DNA from: Aeromonas diversa CDC 2478-85
Lineage (GTDB): Bacteria > Pseudomonadota > Gammaproteobacteria > Enterobacterales > Aeromonadaceae
Direction: 5' to 3'
Length of the DNA: 64,000 nucleotides
Assembly (NCBI RefSeq): GCF_000819805.1
Contig: NZ_CDCE01000035.1
Coordinates: 17,565 to 81,564 of the forward strand
Shown here in pieces: positions 24,980 to 34,158 of the stretch; positions within the stretch are counted from its first letter, which is position 1; every line of letters begins with the position of its first letter. The position numbers and the translations under genes are program-made. The notes beneath the pieces are model-generated. The model was not told where the DNA came from and did not search any database. It saw nothing but the letters and a program-made list of their open reading frames with translations.

Positions 24980-26143
24980 ATGAGTGACAAGGGAACCCGG
25001 GCCGTCCGGATCGGCATCGAGAGCGATACCCAACATGGTGCCGTGGTACCGCCCATCTACCTCTCCAGCAACTACACCTTCGCCGACTTCGGCGAGCCCC
25101 GTGAATACGACTATGCCCGCTCCGGCAACCCGACTCGCAGCCACCTGGCCGAGGCCCTGGCCGCGCTGGAAGGGGGCGAAGGCGCCGTCATCACGGCCAC
25201 CGGCATGGGGGCTGTCCATCTGGTGAGCACCACACTGCTCGCGGCCGGGGATCTGCTGATCGCCCCCCACGACTGTTACGGTGGCACCTGGCGCCTGTTC
25301 GAGCACCTCGCCGCCAAGGGGTGTTACCGGGTCAAGTTTGTCGATCAGGGTGACCCCGACGCGCTCGCGGCCGCCCTGGCCGAGAAGCCCAAGCTGGTGT
25401 GGGTCGAGACCCCCTCCAACCCGCTGCTGCGGGTGGTCGACGTGGCCGCCATCTGCGCCGCCGCCCATGGCGCCGGTGCCCTGGTGGCGGTCGACAACAC
25501 CTTCCTCACTCCCTTCTGGCAGCAACCGCTGGCGCTGGGGGCCGATCTGGTGGTGCACTCCACCACCAAGTACATCAACGGTCACTCGGACGTGGTGGGC
25601 GGGGCCGTGGTGGCCGCCGACGGCGAGCTGGCCGAGCGCCTCACCTGGTGGGCCAACTGCCTGGGGCTGACCGGTGGGGCGTTCGACTCCTACCTGACCC
25701 TGCGTGGCCTGCGCACCCTGGGCGCCCGCCTGCGCGCCCACGAGGAGAATGCCCGTCAGATACTCGACTTCTTGCAGTCGCAGGAAAGGGTCAAATGCAT
25801 CTATCATCCCTCTCTGCCGAGCCATCCGGGACACGAGATTGCGCGTCGTCAACAAGCGGGGTTCGGGGCTATGGTAAGTTTCGAGCTCAGTCTCGGCGAG
25901 GCAGGGATCCGCGCCTTCCTGGGGGCGCTGCGCTGTTTCTCGGTGGCCGAGTCCCTCGGTGGCGTGGAGAGCCTGATCGCGCACCCGGCCAGCATGACTC
26001 ACAGGGCCATGACACCGGAGGCCCAGGCCCGGGCCGGCATCAGCGGGCAGCTACTGCGGCTGTCGGTAGGCATAGAGCACGGCCCTGATCTGGTGGCCGA
26101 TCTCGCCCAGGCGTTGGCGATCGCAACAAGGGTGGAAGCGTAA
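24980..26143 (+). CDS. metB: cystathionine gamma-synthase
   Basis: A 387-residue PLP enzyme, the length of E. coli MetB (386). It joins O-succinylhomoserine and cysteine into cystathionine. Motifs: YDYARSGNPTRSHLAEALAA, the substrate and PLP region ITATGMGAVHLV, WVETPSNPLLRVVD, VDNTFLTPFWQQPL, the PLP Lys in VVHSTTKYINGHSD, and SLGGVESLIAHPASMTH. The ATG at 24980 has GAGGAG eight bases upstream; an in-frame ATG further up would overlap the promoter. The stop codon TAA directly abuts the metL ATG. Confidence 0.96.
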   Translation: MSDKGTRAVRIGIESDTQHGAVVPPIYLSSNYTFADFGEPREYDYARSGNPTRSHLAEALAALEGGEGAVITATGMGAVHLVSTTLLAAGDLLIAPHDCYGGTWRLFEHLAAKGCYRVKFVDQGDPDALAAALAEKPKLVWVETPSNPLLRVVDVAAICAAAHGAGALVAVDNTFLTPFWQQPLALGADLVVHSTTKYINGHSDVVGGAVVAADGELAERLTWWANCLGLTGGAFDSYLTLRGLRTLGARLRAHEENARQILDFLQSQERVKCIYHPSLPSHPGHEIARRQQAGFGAMVSFELSLGEAGIRAFLGALRCFSVAESLGGVESLIAHPASMTHRAMTPEAQARAGISGQLLRLSVGIEHGPDLVADLAQALAIATRVEA

Positions 26144-28597
26144 ATGACAGTATTAAATGGAGAGAGTGCGGTGGCCGCAGAGGTGAGTGTGAAGCGTCGT
26201 CATGTACACAAGTTTGGCGGCAGTAGTCTGGCCGATCCGGTCTGTTACCGCCGGGTGGCGGCCATCGTCGAGCAGCAGAGCGGCGGTAACGAGCTGGTGG
26301 TGGTCTCTGCCGCCGGCAAGACCACCAACCGCCTGATCCAGTTGGTGGAGCTGGCCGAGGGGGGAGACGAGGCGGCCGGTGAGGCCCACACCGCCCTGCA
26401 CGCCTATCAGCAGAGCCTGATCGACGGCCTGCTGGAAGGGGATCTGCAAGCAGATCTGCGCGCCCAGCTGGCCGAAGATTTTCGCACCATAGCCCGCACC
26501 CTGGAGCGCCAGTTCGATCGCTTCGAGCGCAACGGCCTGCTGGCCTTTGGCGAGGTGTGGTCGGCGCGCCTGCTCGCCGCCCTGCTGACCCAGCGCGGCA
26601 ATCCGACCCTGTGGCTCGACGCCCGCAGCTTCCTGCGCGCCGAGGACGGTCCGCTGATCCGGGTCGATCACGCCCTCTCGAGCGAGCTGCTCAAGGCGCG
26701 GCTGGCCGAGCACGATGGCCGCATAGTGGTAACCGGCTTCATCGCCGCCGATCTGGAAGGGCGCTCCCTGCTGCTCGGGCGCAATGGCTCCGACTACAGC
26801 GCCAGCCTGCTGGCGGCGCTGGCCGACGGCGAGTCCACCACCATCTGGAGTGACGTGGCCGGGGTCTATAGTGCCGACCCGCGCCGGGTCAAGGAGGCGC
26901 GCCTGCTGGAGCGTCTGAGCCTGGCCGAGGCCAACGAGCTGGCCCGTCTCGGTTCTTCCGTGCTTCACTCGCGCACCCTGCAGCCGGTGGTCGACAGCCG
27001 TCAGCGCCTCACCCTGCGTTGCAGCTACAACCCGGACGAGGGGTGCACCCACATACTGCGCCGGGCGCCGCGCTCCGGTGGGGCCCGCATCGTCTCCTCG
27101 GTCGACCAGATCGCCCTGATCGAGCTCAAGGTGCTGCCGGAAGGGGAGTTCGAGCGCGCCGCCGCCGCCATCGAGGCTTATCTGGCCCGCCACCGTATTC
27201 AACCGCTCACCGCCCAGCGCCAGCCGGATCGCCGCATGTTGCGTCTGGCCTACACCCTCGAGGTGGCCAGCGGCGCCTATGACCTGCTGCGCGACTACCA
27301 GCTGGAGGGGGGCTTCACCGGCCTGATCCTGAAGGAGGGCTACAGCCTGGTCGCCCTGGTGGGCGCCGGCGTGACCGAGAATGCGGAGCAGTGTCACCGC
27401 TTCTATCAGCTCACCGCGGATCAACCGGTCGAGTTTGTGCAGGCGGCGAAAGATAGCCTGAGCCTGGTGGCTGTGCTGCGCCAGATCGTGCTCGAGCCCC
27501 TGCTCATCGCCCTGCACGGGGCCCTGTTCAGCCGCCCGACCCGAGTTGGCCTGGTCGTCTTTGGCAAGGGCAACATCGGCGGTCACTGGTTGAGCCTCTA
27601 TAACCGCGAGCGTCAGCGTCTCGAACAGGAGCTCAACCTGGCCCTGACCCTCTACGGCGTCTACGGTTCGGAAGGGGGTTGGCTGGACGAGGAGGGGCTC
27701 GACCCGCTGCGGGTGCAGGAGGCGAGCAACCCGGCGCCGCTGATCTGGCCCGAGCTGCTCGGCCAGCTCGAACAGCACAGCTTCGATGCCCTGATTGCGC
27801 TCGATCTCACCGCCAGCGAGACGGTGAGCCGTTACTACCCGGATCTGGCCCAGCTTGGCATCCACCTCATCGCCGCCAACAAGTTTGCCGGCGCCGCCGA
27901 GAGCGAGTTCTACCAGCGGGTCAAACAGAGCTGCCGCGATCACCAGGTACAGTGGCGCTACAACGCCACCGTGGGTGCCGGTCTGCCGGTGCAGTCCAGC
28001 ATCCAGATGCTGCGCCAGAGCGGCGATCGCATTCACGGGGTCTCGGGCATCTTCTCCGGCACCCTCTCCTGGCTGTTCCAGCAGTACGACGGTTGCCGCC
28101 CCTTCTCCGAACTGGTGGAGGAGGCGTGGCAGCACGGCCTGACCGAGCCCGACCCGCGTGAGGATCTCTCCGGACAGGACGTGCGTCGCAAGCTGCTGAT
28201 CCTGGCCCGGGAGTCGGGCTATGAGATAGACGCCAACGACATCGAGCTGGAGAACCTGGTGCCTGTGCCCCTGCGCAAGCTGGGTCCGGATCAGTTTATG
28301 GACCGACTCAAGGAGCTCGATGGCCCCATCCTCTCCGCGTTCGAGAGCGCCAGGCGCCTCGGCAAGGTGCTGCGCTACGTGGCTCGCTTCGAGCACGATG
28401 GCAAGGCGCGGGTCGGCCTCGAGAGCCTGGAGCCGCACCACCCGTTCGCCAACCTGCTGCCCTGCGACAACATCTTCGCCATCGAGAGCGACAGCTATCG
28501 CACCAATCCGCTGGTGATCCAGGGGCCGGGGGCGGGGCGCGAGGTGACGGCCGCGGCCATCCAGTACGATCTCTGGCAGATCTGTGCCAGCCTGTGA
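26144..28597 (+). CDS. metL: bifunctional aspartokinase / homoserine dehydrogenase II
   Basis: An 817-residue fusion enzyme, close to E. coli MetL (810). It catalyses the first and third steps from aspartate to homoserine for methionine synthesis. The kinase half (about 20-310) has HKFGGSSLADP, VVSAAGKTTN, and NGSDYSASLLAALAD. The middle contains a regulatory region. The dehydrogenase half starts near residue 460 with the NAD(P) site VGLVVFGKGNIGGHW and includes ANKFAGAAESEFY, GAGLPVQSSIQMLRQSGD and SGIFSGTLSWLF. It starts immediately after metB and shares its MetJ-controlled promoter. Confidence 0.96.
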   Translation: MTVLNGESAVAAEVSVKRRHVHKFGGSSLADPVCYRRVAAIVEQQSGGNELVVVSAAGKTTNRLIQLVELAEGGDEAAGEAHTALHAYQQSLIDGLLEGDLQADLRAQLAEDFRTIARTLERQFDRFERNGLLAFGEVWSARLLAALLTQRGNPTLWLDARSFLRAEDGPLIRVDHALSSELLKARLAEHDGRIVVTGFIAADLEGRSLLLGRNGSDYSASLLAALADGESTTIWSDVAGVYSADPRRVKEARLLERLSLAEANELARLGSSVLHSRTLQPVVDSRQRLTLRCSYNPDEGCTHILRRAPRSGGARIVSSVDQIALIELKVLPEGEFERAAAAIEAYLARHRIQPLTAQRQPDRRMLRLAYTLEVASGAYDLLRDYQLEGGFTGLILKEGYSLVALVGAGVTENAEQCHRFYQLTADQPVEFVQAAKDSLSLVAVLRQIVLEPLLIALHGALFSRPTRVGLVVFGKGNIGGHWLSLYNRERQRLEQELNLALTLYGVYGSEGGWLDEEGLDPLRVQEASNPAPLIWPELLGQLEQHSFDALIALDLTASETVSRYYPDLAQLGIHLIAANKFAGAAESEFYQRVKQSCRDHQVQWRYNATVGAGLPVQSSIQMLRQSGDRIHGVSGIFSGTLSWLFQQYDGCRPFSELVEEAWQHGLTEPDPREDLSGQDVRRKLLILARESGYEIDANDIELENLVPVPLRKLGPDQFMDRLKELDGPILSAFESARRLGKVLRYVARFEHDGKARVGLESLEPHHPFANLLPCDNIFAIESDSYRTNPLVIQGPGAGREVTAAAIQYDLWQICASL

Positions 28598-28610
28598 GGC
28601 CAAGCAAGAA

Positions 28611-28634
28611 CAAGGGCGCCTGAGGGCGCCCTTG
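28611..28634. terminator. intrinsic terminator after metBL
   Basis: CAAGGGCGCC/GGCGCCCTTG with a TGAG loop, then TTCATTT. It lies between convergent genes; the T-run is modest. Confidence 0.75.
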
Positions 28635-28635
28635 T

Positions 28636-29520
28636 TCATTTGACGTCGCCGAAGCGATCGGTGGCCGGATTGTAGAAGTAGCGCCGGTAGTCGAAGCCGA
28701 TCCCCTTGAGATAGGGGTTCTCGAGGGGGATGAGCAGCCGTTGATCGAGGTGGGCCGCCTTGATGGAGGGACCAAAGGTCTGACGCCACAGCGCCTGGAG
28801 TGAGCCGTCGCGCCAGGCTCGCTCCAGCCCGAGACGCACGCGGCTGAGCCCTTCCCGGTTGCTGACATGGGTAAAGAATACCCGGGGTAGGGGGTAGTAG
28901 AAGAGCAGGTGGGGATCGGCGGTCAGCCCGGGCAGATCGGCATGGCTTTGCCACTCCCGTTGCAGCTCGCTCACCCCGCGACAGAAGAGATCGATGCGCC
29001 CCCGCGCCACCATCAGGAAGAGTTTTTCGTACTCGGCGCGCTCCACCACCTGAAACCCGGCATTGCGCAGTATCTCCACATCGAGCCACCCATGGCCCTG
29101 GCCATGGAGGAAGGCCTTGGCCTCCTCCAGGTTACGGACACGGGCCACGGCCTCGGCCTTGTCCGGATTGACGAAGCAGATGCGATAGCCGGTCAGCCCC
29201 AGATGGATGGGGAAGGGAACATAGTGCACCTGCTCGACGTTCACCTGGTTGCTCCAGCTGTCCATGGCAAACAGGTTGGGATAGCGGTTCTGGCGCACGC
29301 TGAGGCGAATGCGATCCCGGTTCATGGGGGGGGTTGGCACCAGCAGATAGGGGCCATACTCGGGGCGGCTCTTCTCCAGCGCCAGCTGCAGCAGATCCCT
29401 GTCATAGGTCTGGCGGGGATCCTTGTCGCTCTCGGGGCCGATATAGGTGAAAGTGACCACGGCCATGGCAGCCCGAGAGCAGAGCAGTAGTATCAGCAGC
29501 AAGAGCGGGTATGGGGTCAT
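28636..29520 (-). CDS. periplasmic substrate-binding-like protein, orphan
   Basis: A 294-residue exported protein with a signal peptide (PLLLLILLLCSRAAMA). The mature part begins with FTYIGPESDKDPRQTYDRDLLQLALEK, the entry strand and helix of the type 2 periplasmic-binding (SBP_bac_3-like) fold, and RDRIRLSVRQNRYPNLFAMD and LEEAKAFLHGQGHGWLDVEILRNAGF fit the second lobe. No permease or ATPase gene is near, so this may be a sensor-type or stand-alone member; many such diverged proteins are found in Aeromonas and Shewanella. Ligand unknown. Confidence 0.7.
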   Translation of the reverse strand: MTPYPLLLLILLLCSRAAMAVVTFTYIGPESDKDPRQTYDRDLLQLALEKSRPEYGPYLLVPTPPMNRDRIRLSVRQNRYPNLFAMDSWSNQVNVEQVHYVPFPIHLGLTGYRICFVNPDKAEAVARVRNLEEAKAFLHGQGHGWLDVEILRNAGFQVVERAEYEKLFLMVARGRIDLFCRGVSELQREWQSHADLPGLTADPHLLFYYPLPRVFFTHVSNREGLSRVRLGLERAWRDGSLQALWRQTFGPSIKAAHLDQRLLIPLENPYLKGIGFDYRRYFYNPATDRFGDVK

Positions 29521-29605
29521 GGTCGAAACTCCACGGCGACTGCCCTGATTCTAGCCAATTCCGGAGGGGGGCTAAGCCGTTGGGGAGAGGCTTTTGTGCG
29601 CCGGG

Positions 29606-30067
29606 CTACTCGCCGATGGGGGCGATGAGCCAGCCCATCTGCTCCTGCATCTGGCGGGGCGACACCCCGACCGACAGGCCGCGCTTGCCGCCGCTCACCA
29701 GCACAGTGTCAAATTGCAGGGCCGAGGCATCGAGCACAGTGGGCAGGCGCTTCTTCTGGGCCAGCGGGCTGATCCCCCCCACCTTATAGCCGGTGAGCTT
29801 CTCGGCCTCGGCGGGGGAGAGCATCTCGACCTTCTTGAGCCCGGTGGCCTTGGCCAGCTGCTTGAGGCTGCACATGCCAGAGGACGGGACTATGGCCACC
29901 ACCGCCTGCTTGTCGTGGTGCGCGATCAGGGTCTTGAACACCTGCGCCTCTGGCAGCCCCAACTGGCTAGCCGCATGCTTGCCGAAGTCGTCGTGAGCCT
30001 CGCACTCATAAGGGTGCAGGGTGAAGGGGATCTTGAGCTTCTCGAGCAGCTTGATGGCAGGGGTCAT
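29606..30067 (-). CDS. ybaK: Cys-tRNA(Pro) deacylase YbaK/EbsC
   Basis: A 153-residue protein that hydrolyses cysteinyl-tRNA(Pro), a mischarging product of prolyl-tRNA synthetase. Family blocks: MTPAIKLLEKLKIPFTLHPYE, VFKTLIAHHD (with the catalytic Lys of FKTL), VPSSGMCSLKQLAKATGLKKVEML, TGYKVGGISPLAQKKRLPTV, and VSGGKRGLSV. The ATG at 30067 is chosen because AAGGAG lies seven bases before it and the family start is MTPA; the longer open frame upstream is not conserved. It stands divergent from the PstS-like gene. Confidence 0.93.
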   Translation of the reverse strand: MTPAIKLLEKLKIPFTLHPYECEAHDDFGKHAASQLGLPEAQVFKTLIAHHDKQAVVAIVPSSGMCSLKQLAKATGLKKVEMLSPAEAEKLTGYKVGGISPLAQKKRLPTVLDASALQFDTVLVSGGKRGLSVGVSPRQMQEQMGWLIAPIGE

Positions 30068-30189
30068 GGTGGTCTCCTTGGTGCAAGACAAGGCCACACA
30101 GTCTGCGCCTGCCAAAGGCGTGAGGCAAGGCTCGCCGTCAATCGTCGGGTACCCTTTATACTGAAGATAAACGGGCGGGGAGGTCACAG

Positions 30190-30972
30190 ATGAAGGCACT
30201 CTGGTTGGTACTCACCCTGTTGGGGGGCATGTTGGCATGGGCCGATGAGGTCGAGCTCATTGGCTCCGACACGGTCGCCAGCCTCATCGAGCCTTATCAG
30301 GCGGGGTTTACCGAGAGCACAGGTCATCGGCTTAAACTGCGTGTGACGGGGAGCCTGCCGGCCTTGGTGCGTACGCAGCAGTGGCCCGGTGGCATCATGC
30401 TCTCGGAGCCTTTTCCCGCTCATCCGGTACCTTATCTCAGCCGTATCGGGAGCGATGCCGTGGTCTTTCTGGTCAACCGGCGCAACCCGCTGCGGGCCTT
30501 GACCCTCAAGGAGCTCGAAGCGCTGCTGCAACCGGGGGCGCGCTGGCCGGATGGCCGCCCTGTGGTGCTCTACAGCCTGGGGGTCAACCACGCGACCATG
30601 CATTATGTTCGTCAGTTTTTCGGGGCAACCGGCAGCCCACAGACGCTTCACACCCAGCGCACTCCCGAGCTGGTGATCGCCAATGTGGCGGATGACGCGC
30701 AGGGGCTGGGGTGGCTCTCCCTCGGCAGGCTACAGCGTGAGGCGCTCAGCGGGGTCGGCATGCTCACGCTGGAGGGCGAGTCTCCTCTGCAGCCGGATCG
30801 GCGCCTCAATCCCGCCTATCCCCTCCATCGCCACCTCTACATAGGTTTTAGTCGTACTCCCAATGGTGCCGAGCAGGCCTTGCTCGACTATCTCAAGGCG
30901 CAGATCAATCACGGCACCGAGCGCCCGGCTTCCCAGAATCATGCCGGCGCGGGCAAGACCACCCGGCACTAG
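30190..30972 (+). CDS. PstS-like periplasmic phosphate-binding-type protein, orphan
   Basis: A 260-residue exported protein with a short signal peptide (LWLVLTLLGGMLAWA). The mature N-terminus VELIGSDTVASLIEPYQAGFTESTGH corresponds to the PstS-like phosphate-binding fold (GSDT replaces GSST). IGSDAVVFLVNRRNPLRALTLKELEALL is the typical hinge and second-lobe start. No pst permease genes accompany it, so uptake function is uncertain. GGAGG precedes the ATG. It lies between ybaK and a histidine phosphatase gene, which may point to a phosphate-related theme, a weak inference. Confidence 0.75.
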   Translation: MKALWLVLTLLGGMLAWADEVELIGSDTVASLIEPYQAGFTESTGHRLKLRVTGSLPALVRTQQWPGGIMLSEPFPAHPVPYLSRIGSDAVVFLVNRRNPLRALTLKELEALLQPGARWPDGRPVVLYSLGVNHATMHYVRQFFGATGSPQTLHTQRTPELVIANVADDAQGLGWLSLGRLQREALSGVGMLTLEGESPLQPDRRLNPAYPLHRHLYIGFSRTPNGAEQALLDYLKAQINHGTERPASQNHAGAGKTTRH

Positions 30973-31105
30973 TGCTGTCTGCGCGCGCTCTGCCGTGCGT
31001 TGTCCCTGGCGCCACCGGGTCGTTTATGACTCAAAACGCGCTTTTTGCACTCGTGATGTGCCTGCGCTAGCGTGCACCTTCCACACGGCATGACAGGAGA
31101 AACGA

Positions 31106-31708
31106 GTGACGAGAAGGATCATGGTGCTTAGGCATGGCGAGACGCGGTTCAATGCCGAGCAAAAACTGCAGGGGCATTGCAACTCGCCCCTGACCGGGCG
31201 AGGTGAGGCGCAGGCCCGAGCGGTCGGCGCGCGTCTGGCGCAGTGCCTGACCGGGCGCCCCTACCGGGTCTATGCCAGCGATCTTGGGCGGGCGATGCAA
31301 ACCGCCGCGATCGTGTGCGCCGAGCTGGGGCATCCGGCCGAGCTGATCCACCCCGAGCCCAGGGTGCGGGAGTTTTCGCTGGGGGAGTGGGAGCAACAAA
31401 CCGTCCCCGAGCTGATGGCCGCTCATCCCGAGCTGCGCGATCGCCGAGACTGGTATCTGGCGGCCCCCGGCGGCGACTCTATCGACAGGGTAAGGGCGCG
31501 TCTGGCCGACTGGTTGGCCGATCTGCCCGAGGATCTCGACGTGGTGGTGGTAAGCCACGGCCTGACCGGCATTGTGCTGAGGGGCATGCTGCTTGGGCTG
31601 GATGAGACCGTGACCTGGCAGCAGGATCTACCCCAGGATGCCTTCTTCATCATAGAGGCGGGGCAGGTGACGCGTATCGATTGCTCATCTCTTCTGGAAC
31701 CCGCCTGA
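31106..31708 (+). CDS. histidine phosphatase superfamily protein
   Basis: A 200-residue enzyme of the phosphoglycerate mutase-like superfamily. The catalytic RHG motif is in IMVLRHGETRFNAEQKLQGH (His 10). Other conserved residues are Arg in VYASDLGRAMQTA, Glu in EFSLGEWEQQ, and the second His in VVVSHGLTGIVLRGML. Length and motifs suit a small phosphatase such as GpmB or CobC-like enzymes; no cobalamin genes are close by, so the substrate is open. It starts at GTG with AGGAGA six bases upstream. Confidence 0.88.
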   Translation: MTRRIMVLRHGETRFNAEQKLQGHCNSPLTGRGEAQARAVGARLAQCLTGRPYRVYASDLGRAMQTAAIVCAELGHPAELIHPEPRVREFSLGEWEQQTVPELMAAHPELRDRRDWYLAAPGGDSIDRVRARLADWLADLPEDLDVVVVSHGLTGIVLRGMLLGLDETVTWQQDLPQDAFFIIEAGQVTRIDCSSLLEPA

Positions 31709-31716
31709 ATCAGAGT

Positions 31717-31738
31717 GAGGCGTTCGGTCGAACGCCTC
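31717..31738 (+). terminator. hairpin after the histidine phosphatase gene
   Basis: GAGGCGTTC/GAACGCCTC with a GGTC loop, nine bases after the stop. No T-run follows, so the terminator call is weak. Confidence 0.45.
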
Positions 31739-31936
31739 TGTCCATGCCCCATCTCACCATGTGACCCGAGGTCGCATGAGCGGAGCGAGAAGGGGATGAC
31801 CCTCTTCTCTTTCTCTGTGCATTGCTGGATGGGCTCGGCGCGTGCCAGACTAACCACCGTGTGTGTAGCCAGCGAGTCTCGGCAGGGGTATGAACGGCTC
31901 CTGGCTACATGGTGGTGATAAGAGGGGAATCAGGAC

Positions 31937-32686
31937 ATGAGACCTGTAGTTTGGTGGCTTGCCCTGTCTGGCCTGCTGTTTTGCCGTGCGGTGCTGGGGG
32001 CCCCTGAGTCCACCCTTCGCATGGTTTATTTCGATGACTTTGCGCCCTATTCCTGGCGCGATGACCAAGGCAAGATGCGCGGCATCATGGTCGATGTCAT
32101 GGACCGCGCCGCCGATGAGTTGGGGATTCGGGTGACGCATCAAGGCTATCCGTGGCAGCGAGCCCAGAAGTTGGTCCGCTTCGCACAAGCCGACGGGTTC
32201 GTCTCGGTGACGACCCGTGAGCGGCGGCAGTTTACCCGGGTAGTCGAAGAGCCGGTCACGACGACCGTATTGACCCTGTTCACCGGGGCCGCTCATCCCG
32301 ACCTCGCGCAGCTGCAGCAGGCTCGTACCCTGGCGGAGTTCAAGCGTTTCGTCATCCTCGATTACATAGGCAATGGCTGGGGTAAGGTGCATCTGCAAGG
32401 GTTTAAAGTGCATCTGACCAAGAACGTGGACAACGTATTTCAGATGTTGGCCGCAGGGCGTGGCGATCTGATGATCACCGACCCCCTGGTCGCCTGGTTC
32501 AAACTCAAACAACTGGGTTTAGATGACCGCATTGTTGAGCTCCCCTTGCGACTCGACGTCACGACCTTCCACCTTTGTATCGGTGATCACTCGCGTTTTA
32601 AAAACCGGGCGGAAGACTTTGAGCGCGTATTGCATCAACTGCGAGAGCGAGGCGAGTTGACCCGCATTGAGGCCCAATATCGTTAG
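31937..32686 (+). CDS. periplasmic substrate-binding-like protein (SBP_bac_3 type), orphan
   Basis: A 249-residue exported protein with signal peptide RPVVWWLALSGLLFCRAVLG. The mature start LRMVYFDDFAPYSWRDDQGKMRGIMVDVMDRAADELGI is the SBP_bac_3 pattern (strand, Pro-Tyr-Ser, G-hydrophobic-DV helix). PWQRAQKLVRFAQADGFVSVTTRERR and NVDNVFQMLAAGRGDLMITDP fit the second lobe. It is the third such protein in four kilobases with no transporter genes next to it. Spacing to the upstream gene is 228 bases, so it probably has its own promoter. Confidence 0.82.
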   Translation: MRPVVWWLALSGLLFCRAVLGAPESTLRMVYFDDFAPYSWRDDQGKMRGIMVDVMDRAADELGIRVTHQGYPWQRAQKLVRFAQADGFVSVTTRERRQFTRVVEEPVTTTVLTLFTGAAHPDLAQLQQARTLAEFKRFVILDYIGNGWGKVHLQGFKVHLTKNVDNVFQMLAAGRGDLMITDPLVAWFKLKQLGLDDRIVELPLRLDVTTFHLCIGDHSRFKNRAEDFERVLHQLRERGELTRIEAQYR

Positions 32687-32752
32687 CGTCGTTTTACTGC
32701 CGCCCACCCGATGCGGCCATGCCTCGATCATGTGGCATGACGCAGGCCGTAT

Positions 32753-33247
32753 TCACGCCGGTGAGTTTGCTGCTTTCCACATGCTGATGGCTCTTGCCGA
32801 AAATATCCCGCTAAATATGCCGTAGACAATGCAGCATGCCAGAGTGAACTGGGTGCTTGTCACTATGCCTGGTTGGATGATGGTAAACACGGCAACGAAG
32901 TATTTAGTGAAGAATATGGCCATCATCAAGACAAGAGGCAGCCAGCTTCCATCAACAATGATTCTGTCGGTCCCGGCATCAGGCCGAACGCCTTTAACGG
33001 GCAGATATTTGATGGAAAATAGAGTGACAATCACAAGCGACGCCCCCCAGAGGCCAATCGTGATGGGCGACACGCCGAAGCTGGAAGAGATGCCTGCGAG
33101 TGAGAGTAAGATCATGCCTGCAGGCAGTGGGATAATCAGTCCACGAGAGATGGTTCTTCCTTTAGACTGCTCAAATCCTAACATTACCAAGACAATAAAC
33201 AGCCCAAAAACCCATGCAGGGGTGCCCATCAATATTTCCAGTACCAT
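32753..33247 (-). CDS. small polytopic membrane protein of unknown function
   Basis: A 164-residue protein with about five hydrophobic helices: residues 8-26, 37-54, 58-77, 104-125 and 130-150. A polar loop (PVKGVRPDAGTDRIIVDG) lies between helices three and four. The layout recalls DUF6622-type membrane proteins, but I am not certain of the family. AAGGA is about ten bases before the ATG. The gene is convergent with the binding-like protein and has a lower GC content than its neighbours. Confidence 0.7.
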   Translation of the reverse strand: MVLEILMGTPAWVFGLFIVLVMLGFEQSKGRTISRGLIIPLPAGMILLSLAGISSSFGVSPITIGLWGASLVIVTLFSIKYLPVKGVRPDAGTDRIIVDGSWLPLVLMMAIFFTKYFVAVFTIIQPGIVTSTQFTLACCIVYGIFSGIFSARAISMWKAANSPA

Positions 33248-33511
33248 GTTTTAATGTTCCTTATTTCAACATGCTCGGCTTAATGCCACCTGTGTGATCC
33301 CAGGTCAGGGGGGCCAACCCGTATCTCACTCGTTCCGGCCCGAACTCGCCGCCTCATGCCTGCCGGCTTTGCAACCCAATCGACGATTAACATGCCCGAA
33401 TACGGTGGGGGCGACAAGCGCTGCGCGGCTGCTCTTTACGCCTTGTATGGGTAGTTGTCTTTTGCCGCCGGGCTATGTCTTATCACCGGCTTGGCGGGGC
33501 GATTGGGTGGG
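33248..33511. other. intergenic region of 264 bases
   Basis: No gene is supported. The upstream end must carry the leftward promoter of the membrane protein. One frame near 33392-33530 reads as a short hydrophobic peptide interrupted by a stop, too little to call a pseudogene. Confidence 0.3.
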
Positions 33512-34018
33512 TCAGACTGCCATGATGTATCTGAATACCAGGTCACCCTCGTCATAGCTCAACAATGGGTGTGTCGGCACGGCGCAGCCTTGGTAACCAC
33601 AGCGGGTCAGCAGATGCTGGCAGCGCAGATTGTCATGGACTGTGGTCGCCCAGTATTCACGCACACCGCTCACTCGATAGATTTCATCGTGCAGCCAGGT
33701 TAATGCCCGAGTACCGATGCCGCGCCCCCAATAGTCGGGTGAGAGTAGGAAGGCAACCTCTGCGATCTGGTGATGAATGGTGGCCTCCAGCCGGCCCAAG
33801 ATGGCGCCAGATTCCGAACGAACCAGATAGTTTAGCCAGCGTTGATCCTGGCAGTGGGCCGGTGGCCCGGCAATGGCGCGTTCCAGGCCCAGCGTAAACT
33901 GGTGCAACGGAGGGACCTCCCCCCCGATATGCTGGTAGACGGCAGGAGACATCAGCACCTCGGCCAGCGCCTTGAGGTGATGGGATTGGAGGGGTTCGTA
34001 GCGCAGCGTTAGTGTCAT
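33512..34018 (-). CDS. GNAT-family N-acetyltransferase (RimJ/RimL-like)
   Basis: A 168-residue acetyltransferase. The region LRYEPLQSHHLKALAEVLMSPAVYQHIGG is the typical start of the RimJ/RimL group, and LSPDYWGRGIGTRALTWLHDEI is the acetyl-CoA-binding R/Q-x-x-G-x-G/A motif. HDNLRCQHLLTRCGYQG is motif B. The second ATG (34018) is preferred over the preceding TTG, with AAGGA upstream. Substrate unknown; this group modifies protein N-termini, antibiotics or small amines. Confidence 0.83.
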   Translation of the reverse strand: MTLTLRYEPLQSHHLKALAEVLMSPAVYQHIGGEVPPLHQFTLGLERAIAGPPAHCQDQRWLNYLVRSESGAILGRLEATIHHQIAEVAFLLSPDYWGRGIGTRALTWLHDEIYRVSGVREYWATTVHDNLRCQHLLTRCGYQGCAVPTHPLLSYDEGDLVFRYIMAV

Positions 34019-34108
34019 CAAGACGGTCCTTCGTCCAGGTGAAAAAATGCCTCAGTGTAACGCCCGGAAGGGCGCAAGCACCGAGATGGGGGTAAGCGAA
34101 ACAACACT

Positions 34109-34127
34109 GGGCGCCGTTAAGGCGCCC
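34109..34127 (-). terminator. hairpin between two acetyltransferase genes
   Basis: GGGCGCC/GGCGCCC with a five-base loop, 32 bases downstream of the second GNAT gene. On the minus strand it is followed by AGTGTTGTTT, an imperfect U-tract. Confidence 0.5.
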
Positions 34128-34158
34128 TTGGTCATAAGGGGCCAGGCTAGTCACAGGA

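Noticed and set aside
26153..29089. A 978-codon open frame antisense to metL
   Set aside because: Same reason: no domain content, opposite the conserved metL, and an expected product of high third-position GC.
33392..33530. Possible remnant of a membrane protein gene
   Set aside because: Only one short hydrophobic stretch, broken by a stop, without recognisable family.
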